This document shows, piece by piece, positions 22,528-36,700 of a DNA stretch of 64,000 bases. Within the stretch, counting starts at the first letter, position 1. Each line of letters begins with the position of its first letter. Made by a program: the position numbers and the translations under genes. Under the pieces are notes generated by a model. That model had not been told where the DNA came from, searched no databases, and worked only from the letters and a program-made list of their open reading frames with translations. The DNA comes from Isoetes taiwanensis. Lineage: Eukaryota > Streptophyta > Lycopodiopsida > Isoetales > Isoetaceae. The stretch is taken from positions 3,532,483 to 3,596,482 of the forward strand of contig JAJEKV010000071.1 of NCBI GenBank assembly GCA_021234155.1, read 5' to 3'.

Positions 22528-23683
22528 AGAGCAATAGGAATAGAATAGAATAGAATATGATTTTATCGTCCCCAGAGACCAACCGGCCTATGGGACCCAA
22601 GTACAAAAGAGAGCAAAGAGTATTACTACCGGGATTTAAAACCCCCAGCCAGAAGGGTTTAGGAGGAAAAACCTTAGTAGCAATAAGGATGCCGACATCT
22701 TTGCCTACGGGTTATATACATAATCACAAGTACTGGTGAGGTTAATGCCTGGACGGGGGCATAAGCGAAGTCACAGATCCATTACCTCGGAGGTACGATC
22801 CCAACAAGCCTACAGAGGCCGTGCTCAAGAGCTCATGCAAGGCCCGATGGGGCACAACTAACCGGAGCATACCGAGCCGGATATGCAAATGACACGGAAG
22901 CACGGAGGGTGTGACTTTCATCCTCAATGGCTCCGTTGGCCCGGATTAATGACATCGCCCTCCGCAGCGGCTCGAATCCATCTCCCTGTCTCAATGCGGA
23001 GGTGGTGTGCACTGTCGCGAATGGAAGCAATCACCCCCGCGGCTTTCATGGGTAGATGGGTGCACGTAGTGGTGTGGGCCCTCGTGAGCATGGGATTAAA
23101 CTGCCGATAATTTGCCACCTTGACATGTGACAGGCCTGCGATCCCAAAGCTTGGCCATGAAGCAAGCATCCAAATGCTCTTGCTTCAAAGGCGTGGCGTT
23201 CAACGGTGTATGCTTGGTCCACATCGGTGCCTCGCACATTCCATAGCGAGAACCATCGGGCTTGCTTGTCTTTCAAAGCCGGGCTTTGAGTCGCTGCGGG
23301 CCCATCGCCCTTTGCCAAAGCAAGGTTGGGCAGCGGGCTTCATCCATAGCCACCACCTTACGAAATAAATAATGTGGCGTTCAGTATGACCCTCAGAATG
23401 GAAGGAAGCTTTTGTCTCTGGAGCAAGATCCGATATGGGACCGTGGATTTCACTCCCGGTGCCGGGCCAAGAAGGCCTTACTGCTCTAGATCGTTCCAAG
23501 TGGTGAGGGATATCACTGGCCCCCACACTTCTACCCCATAGAGGAGGACCGGTTCAACCAAGGCCCTGAACAAGTGTGCCTGATGACCCCATGCATACAG
23601 CTCGCCTTGTGATTGTTGTTTTGCATTGCATCTGAGGGCTTTCCAACTGCAGGTGACCCGTAACCACGATGGATGCATCCGGT
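22528..23683 (-). mobile_element. LINE 3' fragment inserted in copia gag, first copy
   Basis: Minus-strand relative of the LINE at 7187-8946. It starts at about the YGVEVWGP / TWNDLEQ region and runs through the zinc motif to the 3' UTR hairpin (22619-22688) and a (ATTCT)n tail at about 22540-22556. The 5' end falls inside the polymerase C-terminal region, so it is more truncated than the plus-strand copy. Sequence noise breaks the frame repeatedly. Confidence 0.8.
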
Positions 23684-24893
23684 GTGTGGTAGTAGGAGAG
23701 AATGAAACATTGGCATTGTTCATTAGAAATACAAGCAAAAGTAGGGAGGAGGCAGAAGTCATGCTTAGAACTGAATGGGAGCAAAAGAAAGTATTGAGAC
23801 AAAGCCAAAATGAAGAAACACCTGAAATATTAGTAATGAAAAGGAAAGGCAAAATAATTTGCTATCATCTTGTCATGAGGCGGGGGCACTATAAAAGTGA
23901 ATGCCCTAAATTAAAGAAAGATTTTAATTGCTACAATTGTGGGGGAAGAAAACATCACGACCTCAAGTGCCCCACACCAAAAATTATGGTAAATCTTCGG
24001 AGGAGGAAGGGGGTGACTCAGAGGAAGAGTTAAAAGCGGAGGTAGGGGTGGAGGCTCGAGAAAGCATACATTGCACAAAGAAGAACAAGAGGCTAAGGCT
24101 AAGACTGAAACACAAAGATGAAGATGAGGTATTAAGTGATTTTGCGGTTATCAATGAAAATTCATGTGCTAATAATTTTGATCATTTGATAGTTGATTGG
24201 ATTTGAAAGATCGATGAGTCAAGGATGCTGAAATCTTGAAGAAATTTTCCACTACAAAATCAAGAAAAATTCAAGTTGGAAATGGGGCCTTGCAAGATAT
24301 TCAAGGAAGTGGACTTTTGCAGTTAAAAGACTTAAATGGAAATATTGTAAATATTGAAGATGTATTGTGTGTTCGACAATAATCAAAAACTTGATTTGAA
24401 GCCGAGTTATGTGATTTGGGATATAGGGTGACATTTGAAATTTGAACAATGTAATGTCTTTCTCAAAAATGAATTGAAGTTTTATGCTAAAAGAGTTGGC
24501 AACTTGTTTGAACTAAGCAATCTTGTGCATTATGGTGTAAATGCAATATCTGAAGTTGGTGCAGAATTATGGCACAATAGATTAGCACACACAGACTACA
24601 AGAAACTAGAAAGTCTGCACAAACAAGGTCTCATTGATTATTGTGACAGCAAAGCTAATCATATCTGTGAAGGATGTGCTCTAGGAAAATTCCATAGGCC
24701 GCCATTTGCTAAAAGACAATCTAAAACTCAGCAAACATTGGAATTAGTGCACTCAGACTTATGTGGCCCATTAAATGTGAGAGGAAGAGGTAACAAAAGG
24801 TATTTCATAACCTTTACCGATGACTACAGTCGAAAATGTAAGGCATATTGCTTAGAAAAGATAATGGAGAAAGGGCAATACCTGTGTTTTTAA
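23684..24893 (+). mobile_element. Copia gag-protease-integrase part, first copy
   Basis: Same content as 44386-45587 (zinc knuckles, protease region, integrase zinc region and the start of the integrase core), but broken at several points, apparently by sequence noise. No reverse transcriptase or RNase H follows. Confidence 0.75.
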
Positions 24894-27000
24894 GCTAACC
24901 GGGCTGTAGCTCACTTTCGATTACCGATGAACATAGGTATCCACTCATCCTCTATTTATTCATTTTAAAATCTTATAGCATTCAAACACGTTGCTTGTCC
25001 TTAACCATATACATTTCTTCATTCTTATCTAATCTGGATAATGATGTTTATGGTGAAAACAGCTTGTTTGCCGAAATATCCAACTGGCACAATGATTGTT
25101 GGCAAATCTTTTTGATTTGTGACGGGAATATATATTTAATTTGTGGGCAGAAAAATACATGTGTTTCATTGTTTTAAGAATTGCAGCATGCAGAATCTAC
25201 CTAAGATGGACCCAGCTAGTCGGATTAGGATCGTGGGAGAGATTAGCATCTGAAGAGAGCAGTTATGGAGAATAGATTTAGGATGCCACCTGTTAAATGG
25301 TTGGACCTGATGATTGGGATAATGTAACGAATGTATCCCACAAAACTTTTAGGAATTTTAGAAAACTCATTCTGAGCCAAATCCATGGAGTTCAACTTGG
25401 ACCAATCACTTGCCTCAGCTTCTCCGTATTGCCGTATTTTGAAGAATCCAGGTCGTACCATCTGCCCGGCATGTATCTAGTCTATGCAAATCTGGCATTA
25501 AATCATGAAATCTAAAATTGAATGGATTGAATTGAAGCGGAGAACTAAATCTGGGGCACTTCAAGAAAAAAACAGAGTATACTTACCTTCCGTCTACCAC
25601 TAGTGAGAAGGTTAGGATACACTTTCTATTCTCCTCAAAAAATTATTGACAAAATAAGAATCGAAGTCACACAAAAAGGACTACCTCATTCTAAGATTGG
25701 GAGATTCGGTGCCAATATTATCAACGACTACGGTTTTGGTTGGAGATATGATAAGAAACTTGTTGACTACTTGTATAAACCATTTAGGATATTTTGCGGA
25801 TGAGATGATACCACGATGTAACGCCCACTTGCACGGAATGGAGAAATTCATAGACAAAAAATAGGTCATGTAAAGAACATTAGACCTTAATATTGTGAAG
25901 TCTCTTGAGGTGAAAAAATATCTTTGAAAAAAGGCTGAATAGAGTGCCTTTCGTCTCACATCCTCAATGTTCCGGGGAGCGGTTGTAGGAGTTGAACATG
26001 AGGTATTCTTGTATGGTTACGTATTATATGGAACTAGTGGAATTCGAGAGAAAAATACCTTTGAATGTGTTTTATGCTAAAGGACCGGGAATTTATGCGG
26101 TTGTAATACGGTTTGAGGGATAATCTATACTAAGAAAGACCTTAGCAATGGTTGTATGTTCACTTGGTTCATAGCACAACGAGAATTTGCCTTTGAATAT
26201 AAGAAGCATCAAAGCGATTGGACTTTTGCCACACCTAATACAATTCGTTGTTTCTGAATTAGAGACAAAATCAAGTGGCCGGTTGTGGCGGCTTGATACA
26301 TCCATTACTCCGCTTTACGTCGGATTCTTGAGATCTTCATTAGCGCCAATGAAAATCAAATTAAAGCCCTAATATCAACAAACACGGAACCTCACAACCC
26401 TCAACAGATTCACGCTCCTCCTGATTTAGATATTTCACGCTCCTCTAAGCGAGATGGGCTGGATTTTGGCAATGGGGATCAATGCACTTGCTAAAATTTC
26501 TTGCTCCCCGCCCTCGCCATAGTCTTATATTCAAAAACTTTGCAAGAAAAAACTTACGCTCGCATTGCTCTTTCATATAAAACTCCTTCATATTGTCGGG
26601 CGTGCGGCAACAGTTCAACGCCATTAAACTTGCCGGATTCTTTCTTTGGCGTCATCGATGGCCATGGCGGCGGACTTGAAAAAACATTAAACACAAACCG
26701 CTGATTGGCGGCCGGAAGAAAATAAGAATTATTTTTAGATGACGAAAAAATCAAACCTACTTTATATATGTTTAGAAAGGACATAATTTTGAGTCATGTT
26801 TTAATGCTTTTATGACATCACACACATATTATATACTTAATAAAAATAATTTAAATGGTAAAGCTTCTTGGAGGTCGGGTGGTCTTACGCCATGAACTTG
26901 GTCCCCACTGTCACAACAAAGATCAAACGAATTTGGGTGGGATGCGATGGGGAGTGTGCCCGAGGATGTGGGGAGAGTATAAGGCAACTATTAAACATCT
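24894..27000. other. Unidentified region, first copy
   Basis: Counterpart of 45588-47660, where the frames are more open; see the entries there. Here the same frames are interrupted. Confidence 0.5.
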
Positions 27001-27004
27001 CGAG

Positions 27005-27365
27005 GGACTAAGAGAGGCGGCGACATAGCTTAATGGAGTCGAGGGGGCGAAGAAGGGCATGGCGTTCTCGAGGTCCGGGGATTGCAAGATGGCGATCTAG
27101 CCAATGGAGTTAAAGACGACAAGGGCGATCAAGCCGATGAGGTCGAGGATCGCAAAGGCGCCGAACCAGCCAATGAAGTTAGAAAGCGTAGCAAAGGCAT
27201 TCTGCGGATGAGAGAGGTCGAGGTATTGCAGGGTGACGAGCTAGCTGATGGGATCGTGGCAAGGACTTTGCACCAGGTGAGGTCGAGGGACTGCATGGCG
27301 GCGAGCTAGCCGATGAAGTCGAGAAGGCGCGGGTGAAGATTGCAAAGAATTCGAAGGTTGAGGAG
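27005..27365 (-). pseudogene. LRR relic, first copy
   Basis: Counterpart of 47690-48075. About four units of 72 bp with the minus-strand pattern LQSLDL...LPxSIG remain visible, but units are interrupted. Confidence 0.5.
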
Positions 27366-27621
27366 CACGGCTATACCTATACCTATTTTGTTGAATTGTA
27401 TTGATCTTTGTATGGCACATAACCTAACTCCTTTGATAATGCATTTCTACATCCCATCTATCGTGGAAGATGTTAAAGTTTTTACGTTGCAATTTCATGG
27501 ATGTAAATCAAAGAGATACTCATGGCGTAATGGCGGTTATGTCATCGAAACAATTAATTAATCAAACTTACAATTTGATTATTTTTGCCTAAAAATGGAT
27601 TCACTTGATATACGAAGTCGA

Positions 27622-28165
27622 GAATGTCATATGACATAGACCTATGATAAAAGTTGAAATTGAAAATTGTGATGAACTATTGTTGTCATAATCTATGTTA
27701 TATGACATAGACATATGCCATATGTCATATAGGAGTATGCCATGCACCACTTTTGTAGTAGATGACATAGGTCTATTACATGTAAGGCATGGAATATGTT
27801 ATAAGATACAAACATAAACGTGTCATGTATCATATGCCATGTAGGTCTACGTCATGAAACATCTCATATGTCAGATGGTATAAGCTTGTGATTTCTATGC
27901 CATATGACATTGGTATATATGACATAGAGTATAATGTGTCATATGACATACAATGTCCTATGTCATAAGCATAATCTATGTCATATGCCATAAACATAGA
28001 AATATGACATATGCCATATAGGTATGTGTCATATGCTATATGGGCCTACGTCATGAAGCATGCACATGTGTTAGATGATATAGGGCTATGATTTTTATTT
28101 GATATGATATGGATATATGACACATCATAGAATATGTGTCGTATGACATACAATGTCCTAGAAAA
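27622..28165. repeat. ATATGACATA-rich degenerate array, first copy
   Basis: Dozens of CATATGACATAG / CTATGTCATATG words on both strands in 550 bases. This stretch and its right flank, to about 28335, match the second copy almost base for base. Confidence 0.85.
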
Positions 28166-28961
28166 GATATACCTTTGGTGCAATGAACTTTGGCAAATTT
28201 TCGTCTATAGTTTTTTTGAAAAGCTTTTTATCCATGACTTCACCATCGCCTATACATTCTTAAATTTGAGTTAATGCACTTATGAGCCTAATGACTTTGA
28301 AATCCTACAGGGAATGGTTTGCTTTGTAGAAATATCTTTGGGGATTTTTCAATTTTAACGAGTTGTAAAAAAATTTGTGGGCACTCATTGAGAATTAAAA
28401 TAAGGACTTCTTGAGCTTATACAACCGGAAAGATGATGCTAAACAAGACGTCCGTCCAAACCATTTTGGCTATGGCCATATAGCTTGAACGTAGCAAACC
28501 CATAAGGAAAAATCCCCCGCCAAAAGTAGTGGAACATTTATTATAAGTTCAAAATTAAAGATAAATTATATGGATGAAAAAATACCCCATCTAATGTTAA
28601 GAACAACAAATCCGTTTGGCGAGGAGATAAATGGCCCAAATGGTGCTCGGGGATACTTTGCTTATATTGGATCTATATATCCAATGGTTGGCTTAGGCAC
28701 CATTTGACTAATTTTTTGAAGATTCCACTTGACTGACTGATTTGCCTTTGCGCATTACTTTCTTCGTCTGAAACTGGAAGCGATGGACCACAGGGTATGG
28801 GGACATATTTTCGCGTTAATACCATCTTTGGTTTGCATGAATTTTAGCACTTGCATTGGTGGAGCTATGATAGGGGCTTTAGCCTTAACTTTGTAACGTA
28901 GTTGAACCCTTGATATGCATCGCCCCATAACATATCTTTACCCTCATATTCGACATGATTT
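28166..28961. other. No recognisable gene
   Basis: AT-rich spacer between the satellite and the LINE ORF1 relic; the second copy (48866-49664) is also empty. Confidence 0.5.
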
Positions 28962-30120
28962 TAAGATAAGATAAGATAAGATGAATTTTTACGCCCACGA
29001 ACCCAACGGGTTATGGATCCCGACATGCAAGGGCAATGACCATCTAAAACACGGGACTAGGCCCCATCACCAAAACACAATAACCAAATATTAAAAGGCT
29101 ACAAAGAATAAGATAAGATATAATGCTAATGCTAGTGGTAAATTTATGCTTCTAAAATTATCTAGACATAGCAGGTCCAAGGATTGGAAGGCCATTGATC
29201 TAGAATAATTCTCCCCTATGCCTTCCATTTCTTTGCAAAGCGTCATTTCACCTTGCAGAGCTCCGGTTACACAATTGAAGAGGGGAGAGATCCTCCCATC
29301 GGTGAAACTAGTCCCTCGAGATAGTTTCCGTCAAGAACATGTAAGGCTAAGAGCGTCTTGAAACCCAACCAAAAGATGGCGAGGACGATCGTCTTGCCGC
29401 CCCCACCTTAGTAGTGGAGACAACTCCACGCCCTCACATGCATGACATCATCGAAAAATGCAAAGCAACATCCATATCGAAGGGCATCATCTTCCTTCCG
29501 CAACCCTATAATACGCAAGTTCAGCTCCTAGTAACGTGAAGATACCGAGGTAGCCCGCCTCTGTCAAGAAGGCTCGCAAGATCCACGGACCCCTTTGGGA
29601 TTGTGGAGATGTTTGTATGCCCACCTCAACATGTTCCCTTTCCAATGTCCGTGACTTCAACCTCAACAACAAATGTTTTTCCGCGGGTCGTAATTCTATA
29701 TCTAAGTTCAGACGGTGGCATCACTTGTGCCCAGGCATCGGGCTTTAGGTCCGAACCGACATGTATTAATGGGCTTGTCCATCTCTCAATAGACACTTAT
29801 CATAGAAGCCATTCCTCCCCTGTAGAATGAATGAGTCGGGTGTAGGTGGCAAACACCTAACCTTACGGCCTGAGCAATTTTTGAGATCCTCCCGATCTTG
29901 AAGGTGTAAATGTAAGGCCGATATGAAGAGAGTGCTGGAACCAAAAGAGAAGATGGCAAATCCATTATTACACCGAATTAGCTTGCCCCCGATCATGGAG
30001 TTGTATGCTAGACCGAACTTCCGGGACGAGACCTCCTGTGCAAACAATGATTCATGAGTAGGAGGCTTTTTTTTCCCTCGGCCATCCTTACACCAAATCT
30101 CTCCTTATTACTAGCCCCTT
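28962..30120 (-). mobile_element. LINE ORF1 relic, first copy
   Basis: Counterpart of 49665-50990. The (TCTTA)n tail at 28962-28984 and a few ORF1 words remain, but the reading frame is shredded. Confidence 0.65.
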
Positions 30121-30919
30121 TACGTCATGGTGAAGCTCTCTAAAATGAAATCAACACGCTATATACAAAAAGTTAAATCAAAGCCGAAGCCTTAGTCTAA
30201 AAAGATTTCGTCGACAATATCCAATACCGCAAACCCTACCAAAGCCGGCCGGAACAGATTTTGTTTTGACACGTAAAAACGTGAATCCAAAGATGGGCAT
30301 ACCATACACCATCTAAAAAAGATCCTAGAGAGAGCTTTCCACGCGAATAAGCCTCCACGAAACGGAGTCCCGATCAAACGTTTATGCTAGAAACCGTGTT
30401 GCCTAAAAAATTGCACTACATGGAGGAAATATATTCACTCTCACATGCACGACATCATTAAGTCTACCTAATGGTTTACTTGTATTTTACCCAGAAGATG
30501 GGTTAGCACATGACAATGTTATGGCATCTTTTAACTTGCCCATGGTAGGGACTATGATCCAATTGTATTGATAGGAGTAAAACATGGGCATTTAAACAAG
30601 TCAAATTATTAGATTGTGGCCTCTATTATAGGTTTTCACCCATATGGTTGGAATGATATGGACATTTTGGCGTAGGCATTATGTTTAGCTCTTATGGAAT
30701 ACAAGGCTTTCTCCTTTAAGCTCCATGGATTTGGTTTGAAAGTCAATACTCTTTTAACCATGGAAAATACCATGGTTAAACCTATGATAATGTATATTTG
30801 TATACTTGGAAATAAATATTTACCTTGTTAATACTTTTGCCAAGTCTTACATAGCAAACATATCGAGGCGGAAACATTCTCGGCGGTGCTACTATTGGCA
30901 CCTAACTATACATTCAAAC

Positions 30920-31320
30920 CAAGCGTATATCGAAGTTAGATATCTTTGCATATATCGAACTTCGATATACAAATATCACAAGATATATCGAGTTAGATAT
31001 ATGAATATATCGAACTCTATATACGATTTTTTTTAATTTTTCGGCCGGGCCTAAAAAATTCGTGATAATACACAATATATAAGCGTCATTTTATACAATT
31101 ATCTGACATATGTATGGCGATAACTCGGCTGATATCATACGTATACATATATCGCTCATTTATATCATATTCGTTAAAAAGTTATATACGAAGTTTTTAT
31201 TTTTGGGAATCCATGGCCTTTTGCGCATTACAAAAGGCGTATATGAGTTAGATATACGCCTTTTTTGGCACCATGCCAGCGGTGATGTTTAGCTTATATA
31301 CAAAATGTCGGGCTTCGATA
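30920..31320. repeat. TATATCGA palindrome cluster, first copy
   Basis: Counterpart of 51690-52110 with several palindromes altered. Words such as ATATATCGAACTC and ATCGAGTTAGATATA persist. Confidence 0.65.
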
Positions 31321-31494
31321 TATGCGTCACTTCTATAAAATATCATTGCAGCTTCGTGTGTGAGGCCTTCGACTTCGTCCATCGTTTTTAAGGCCCCTAA
31401 AATGAACTTGTATAAAAATTAGCATGAAAACATATATGGAGGGGATTTTTTTTATCATAGCTTCAGAAAAATAAAGAAAAATCATGTGTTCTTC

Positions 31495-32290
31495 CTAGTT
31501 TTGCAAAATCAATAGTGGTTGATATCATATTATTTGTACTAATTTATAGATTTACAATAGTTTCTAGAAATCATCATTAGTTTGTATAATTGTTTTTAAT
31601 GTACAACGCATTTAGCAAAAATCATATCTTGTTTAATTACATGATTTCTACGACAGGCCAATAGGTTTTTTAAAATCATCAATAGTTTAGAAGAGGTGTT
31701 TTTAAGCATATGTGATTTGAAAACCAATAGTGGCTCATATCGTTATTTTTTTGTGCTAATTCAAATTTTTACACTTAGTTTTAGGAATCATTATTAGTGG
31801 AGTTGTTTTTTAATGTAGATTGATTTAGCAAAATCACTAATAGTTTTATCATATTTAATTACCAGGAATTCTAGAATCGTGATAATAGTTGTTTGAAATC
31901 ATCCATAGTTTAGAAGATGTATTTTAACATATATTGATTTTGCAAGACCAATAGTGCTTCCGAGATCATATTTTTGTACTAATTCAAAGATTTCTTGAGG
32001 GAATCATAATTAGTTTGTGAGATTGTTTTTAAATGTATAGTTTTTTTTAGCAAAAATCATTGCTAGTTCATATCATGTTTACTTACATGAATTCTACAAT
32101 CATACAATAGTTTTCTCTCAAATCATCAATAGTTTAGAAGATGTTTTAGGGCACATATTGATTTTGCAAAATCATTCCTAGTTCAGGTACTATATTTAAC
32201 TTATGAATTCTAGAGTTTATGATGGTCTTTGAAAATCATCATTAATTTAATGGAATGATTTTTCTATATACATTTTAGTATCATGTAATT
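31495..32290. repeat. About 220-bp AT-rich tandem repeat, first copy
   Basis: Three to four diverged units, each opening with a TTTTGCAAAATCAATAGTGG-like block. See 52278-53060. Confidence 0.75.
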
Positions 32291-32881
32291 TAGGATCGCG
32301 TTTACATGCTAGTTGTCACACAAATTTGTATTCTACCACGTTCTTCTTATTAGTTAGCTTATTCTTGTGTTAATCGTTGTTAGTCTTGTATTTTTTCAAA
32401 TGCTGTATTTTTGAGCCTTAATAAAGATGCAAAGCTTCTAAATATATAGAAGCACACGCATGTAAGGCTTCTGTAGAACCAAATGAGCCTTATCGATAAA
32501 TTTTACAAAAGAAAATAAAACAACATGCCACTAATGACATAGATTAAAATCAATGTTGCTTTTGCAAAAAGAAACCTTGTAATGAATTGATATCCGCTTG
32601 TAACTTTGTAACAATATTAGAAATCCAGATTAGTAACTTTGTGATTCATGTAACGCCAAAACCGTGGGTGAATGCTTTTGCCTCAGGTTATTTAATATTA
32701 GTAAGAAACCTTTTATAATGTCATTTAGCCAAGAAATTGACAATTGTTTTGTGAGGTTTAGCCGCAGAATAATGACCATTCATATGTAAAATAGAGATAC
32801 CATCAACACCATCTCAAATAACAATTTTTATGGCAGAGCTCAAAAACTATCACAATGTCAAGGTTAATATCTTATGAAAGC

Positions 32882-34165
32882 GCGAGCATGGGTTGGTATG
32901 CAACGACATTTCGACCGGGTCGGGTTGCATCCAAAAGGCGGAAAGTTATCCTATGACACATGTCCGAGGAGTAGGAATTGATCAAACGGGCCGCCAAGTA
33001 TGTGCTATATAGCACTAGGCTAGGAAAGGCCGAAAAGAAAGATAGACTAGTTGCTTGTACCAAAATCGAGGTTTGACTATGTTGGTCATAATCGTTTGGT
33101 CCCCAAAGAACCGGATTCTTTGGACTCATGCTCAAAGTCAAAACCATGGCGGGAATGGGTGGAGGGGCATCATTTCCCGTCCTATCCTGAAGGGGAAATT
33201 TTGGGGTTGGGACATCCGTAGGATGTTCATTTTTCTTTGAGAAGATTTCCCACGAACATGAGCTACTATTGAAACCAGCGGGATTAACAAATGGAGGCGC
33301 TTTTACAACCGATACCTAAACCCCTAGTAAATTTTGTAGGGTTTAGGTTTTGGCATCCTTCCCTCGGGATGGGGCTTTAAAATGGATAGGTTCACATTAA
33401 ATACGCTTTATCACGTCAAAATAATGCATTCCGGCCGTCGAAAAATTTTGATAAATAAAACAAAGGTTGACGCTTAATACGCCTGAAACTAAAATGTCAT
33501 GCAAACGCATGTGAAAAAGTTCAGCGTAAAAGCAGCGAAGGTTTAAACCATAAAAGTATTATTATTATTCACGGTGACCATACAAAGCGTTACCACGGTG
33601 AGTGTGCCATGCCAGGGTGGCGATTATCGTCGCCCGGCCAATTCGCTCAAAAAAATTGAATTTTTTTTCGGTGCACACCGGCTGTGAAACCGGTTAAACT
33701 ACAGCGAAAAGCATTTTACGTCGCCGAGAAGCGAAAATAAAAAGGTTTGAGTATTCATCTGAAAAAATACGTATTTTCCCAAAAATTATTATTTTTGCGT
33801 GACCTCGCCTGAAAAATGCCACATTGGAATTATCCAGCCGAGGGTGGGTGTCATTGGGGTTATGAAAATTTAAAAAAACAAAAAAAAATTGAATTTTTTT
33901 TCGAATTTTTTCACAGAAGGAACTCTGTACATTGGGGACCGGGAACATACCGGTTGGCATGCAATGGCATTTTCGGTAGAGAGGTTGCATCAAATTTAAA
34001 GTTATCCTATGACACATGTCCCATGAGTAGGGAATCGCATCAAACTTTCGGGCCGCCAAGTAACGTGCTAGCATTTAATTATAGCACTAGGCTAGAGTGC
34101 ATCGAGTGAAAGATAGACTAGTTGCTTGTAGCAAATCGAAGTTTGGCTTCTGTTGGTCATAATCA
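32882..34165. repeat. Pair of about 230-bp direct repeats around an A-rich insert, first copy
   Basis: The direct repeats begin near 32882 and 33943 and share GTTATCCTATGACACATGTC and AGATAGACTAGTTGCTTGTA. The insert differs more from its counterpart (53880-54910) than any other part of the duplicated block, which fits its many homopolymers. Confidence 0.65.
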
Positions 34166-35830
34166 TTGTTCTCATTTGTGGGGGTATAGTTCCATAAGTT
34201 GCATATAGTGTAGAAAAGTTAGCAAGATACTATAATGATTGGGCCAAATGTACACAAAGATGTTGATTCAATACATGTATTTGAACAACTTGAAGTGAAG
34301 ACCTCTCGCCACCTGGCAAGTACTCCTCAGAGCAAATATGCACCTAAACGAAAAGCCGGGGGGGATTTTGTTAAAAGCATAGGATGTAATGGTTTATGTT
34401 GTCAAAAGATATTTTCGCCCTTCAGTTTGGGAGGGAAGTCGACATCTTAGACAAAATATAAAGATAATTCTTGCTTTCTATTAAGTGGGAAAAAGCTAAT
34501 GTTTGCAATTCTTAGCCTTAAAGAATAACATGAATTTCCACAAATTCACCATCATATCAATTGTTTGCAATAACCTCGAGGTGGGAGGATGTAGATTTAT
34601 GAAAAAGACAATATACTTGATGAGCCGGGCTTCAAACAACCATAATTAAAAGAAATACATCTATCATTATTGTGCAACAAACAAAAAGCCATCTTGAATT
34701 GAGAAGCAATGAAAAAGAAAAAAGCAACTTAGACTTGAAGCAAAGACAACCTTGAAATTTTATGAGGCCCAAATGCAAGAAGTAAATTGGGTCCAAATTG
34801 GAAATATACACTTGAAGGACCCGTGACAAACTTGAGATAAGTGACATTATTGATTTATTGGTAATTCACTATAAAATATATCCCCTACAATAATAATTTT
34901 GTCACTTAAATGGTCACTCCAAGCCAGCTGCGGAGCCAAACACAAATAGGAAACAATAGTCACCATTGATTTGCATCAAACTTAATTTGTGAATCCAACA
35001 AAGCAAACTAATGAATTAAATCAAAAATTTATTCAAGTCATGTCATAGGCAAAGGGTCACATAGCGGCTTGTATATTTGTGTAAAATTCAAGAACTAGAG
35101 AATGCAAAATCCTTGGCCTTGACACAAGATATTACTTAAATCCATAGGCTAGTGACAATCCAGAACCTCCATCGCCATTACTTCTATAGCAAATAAGTGA
35201 TGCACAAAAACCGAAGTTATAATGGCTATAGTACCAATTGAAGATATTACAAAATTCATAGCTAATCACTGAGCTATGAATCTCAAAAGTTATAAAACAA
35301 AAAGTTTACTTCTAAATGTCCATCGATTCAACAAGATCACTCTTTTTCAAATATATTCCTAAAGGCAACTAACTCAATTTGTATCTTTACCGATACTTTT
35401 GACTTTACCGAATAGATTTGTTTTTCTATTGAAGTAAATAAGTCAATTGTGGCCAGGTTAGCCCATCTACATGCAAAGAGCATCAAGAAATGGCAATGGA
35501 TTTCTTATAATTCAAGATTTCTACAACATCAAATGGTCAAGTTTGTTTTAGTCTTTTACTCAAAGGTCCTTGATTTTGTCATGCTCTAAAACCACACAGA
35601 GCTAAAAAAGATTTCTATAATCTAATAGCCTTTCTTGTCGGGTCTAGTTACTGACAAATACATTACAAGATTTAATGCTAGTTTACGCCATGGGGTCTAA
35701 ATAATATCACATTATGGTCCATGGGGAAGGGATTTTATGAGCCTGGATAAGTAGGTAATAGGTGGCAAAACAAGAAGTGGCACTAGAAATGAGAAACCAA
35801 ACTTCTTCCTTTAAAAATGCGACTTTTTAA
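34166..35830. other. No recognisable gene, first copy
   Basis: AT-rich; collinear with 55141-56820. I see no coding or RNA gene in either copy. Confidence 0.5.
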
Positions 35831-35839
35831 AAATTCAGG

Positions 35840-36700
35840 TGATGATATGGCATGAGCATGTAAGATGACAACCACGAAAGTGATGACGTGGCAAAGCATG
35901 AAGGCAAAAAAATGAAGAATATGCCTAGCCAATTTGCAACTTTTAGAAGAAGCATATTCACCATAATGACATGGCGTTTTCTTTGGCACACATCACATTA
36001 TATGACTAACACGTTTGGTTTGGCAAACCTAATAGGGAGTTCAAATTGGGATGTCAATATGTGATGTGAAAAACATCCTATGAGGTTACATTCATTTTGG
36101 GTAAGACAATCATCTTTTTGTCCTCTTAGAACATGCTAATTCTATGAGTAGCTTACATCAGCACTAAAGATGTGTGTCTCTTCCTCAGGAAATCTCAAGC
36201 CTCAATACATGTGGATTTGAAATTTGCTTCATTGAGTAGAGTGGCAATGGCGAGTGGAATATGGCAATACTCTGGTGACAAATGATGCGGCCCTAGGAAA
36301 TAAGAGGGCATCAAAAGAGCAAACAAAATTCTTTCTTGTAAGAGTTTATGGAGATGACATGGCATGTGTGTGGTGAGGGTGTGGTAGAGATGAGTGGTGA
36401 GATGGCAAAAGATGAGATTGGAGAAACCTGATTTGCCTGAACATGATATTAAAGCATTCTATCAATACTTTTAAGATAAAGAAGAAATGGCCGGAGCCAA
36501 TAAGAGGGATTAAAAGATTGAAGTAGGTTATAATATGAAGTGGCAAACAAAGGTGACTAAAATGATGAGGTGTTAAAGAAAAGCGAACTTTGTTTTTAAT
36601 CGACTTCTAAAATTAATTGATGACATGGCATGAAACATGTGAGGTGGCAACTTATGAGGTAGCGACATAGCAAAGATACAGAGGAATATGAAGGGTACTG
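35840..36700. repeat. GACATGGCA-rich diverged repeat, first copy
   Basis: Diverged units containing GATGACATGGCATGA and GAGGTGGCAA recur about every 0.75 kb; see 56830-57780. Confidence 0.55.
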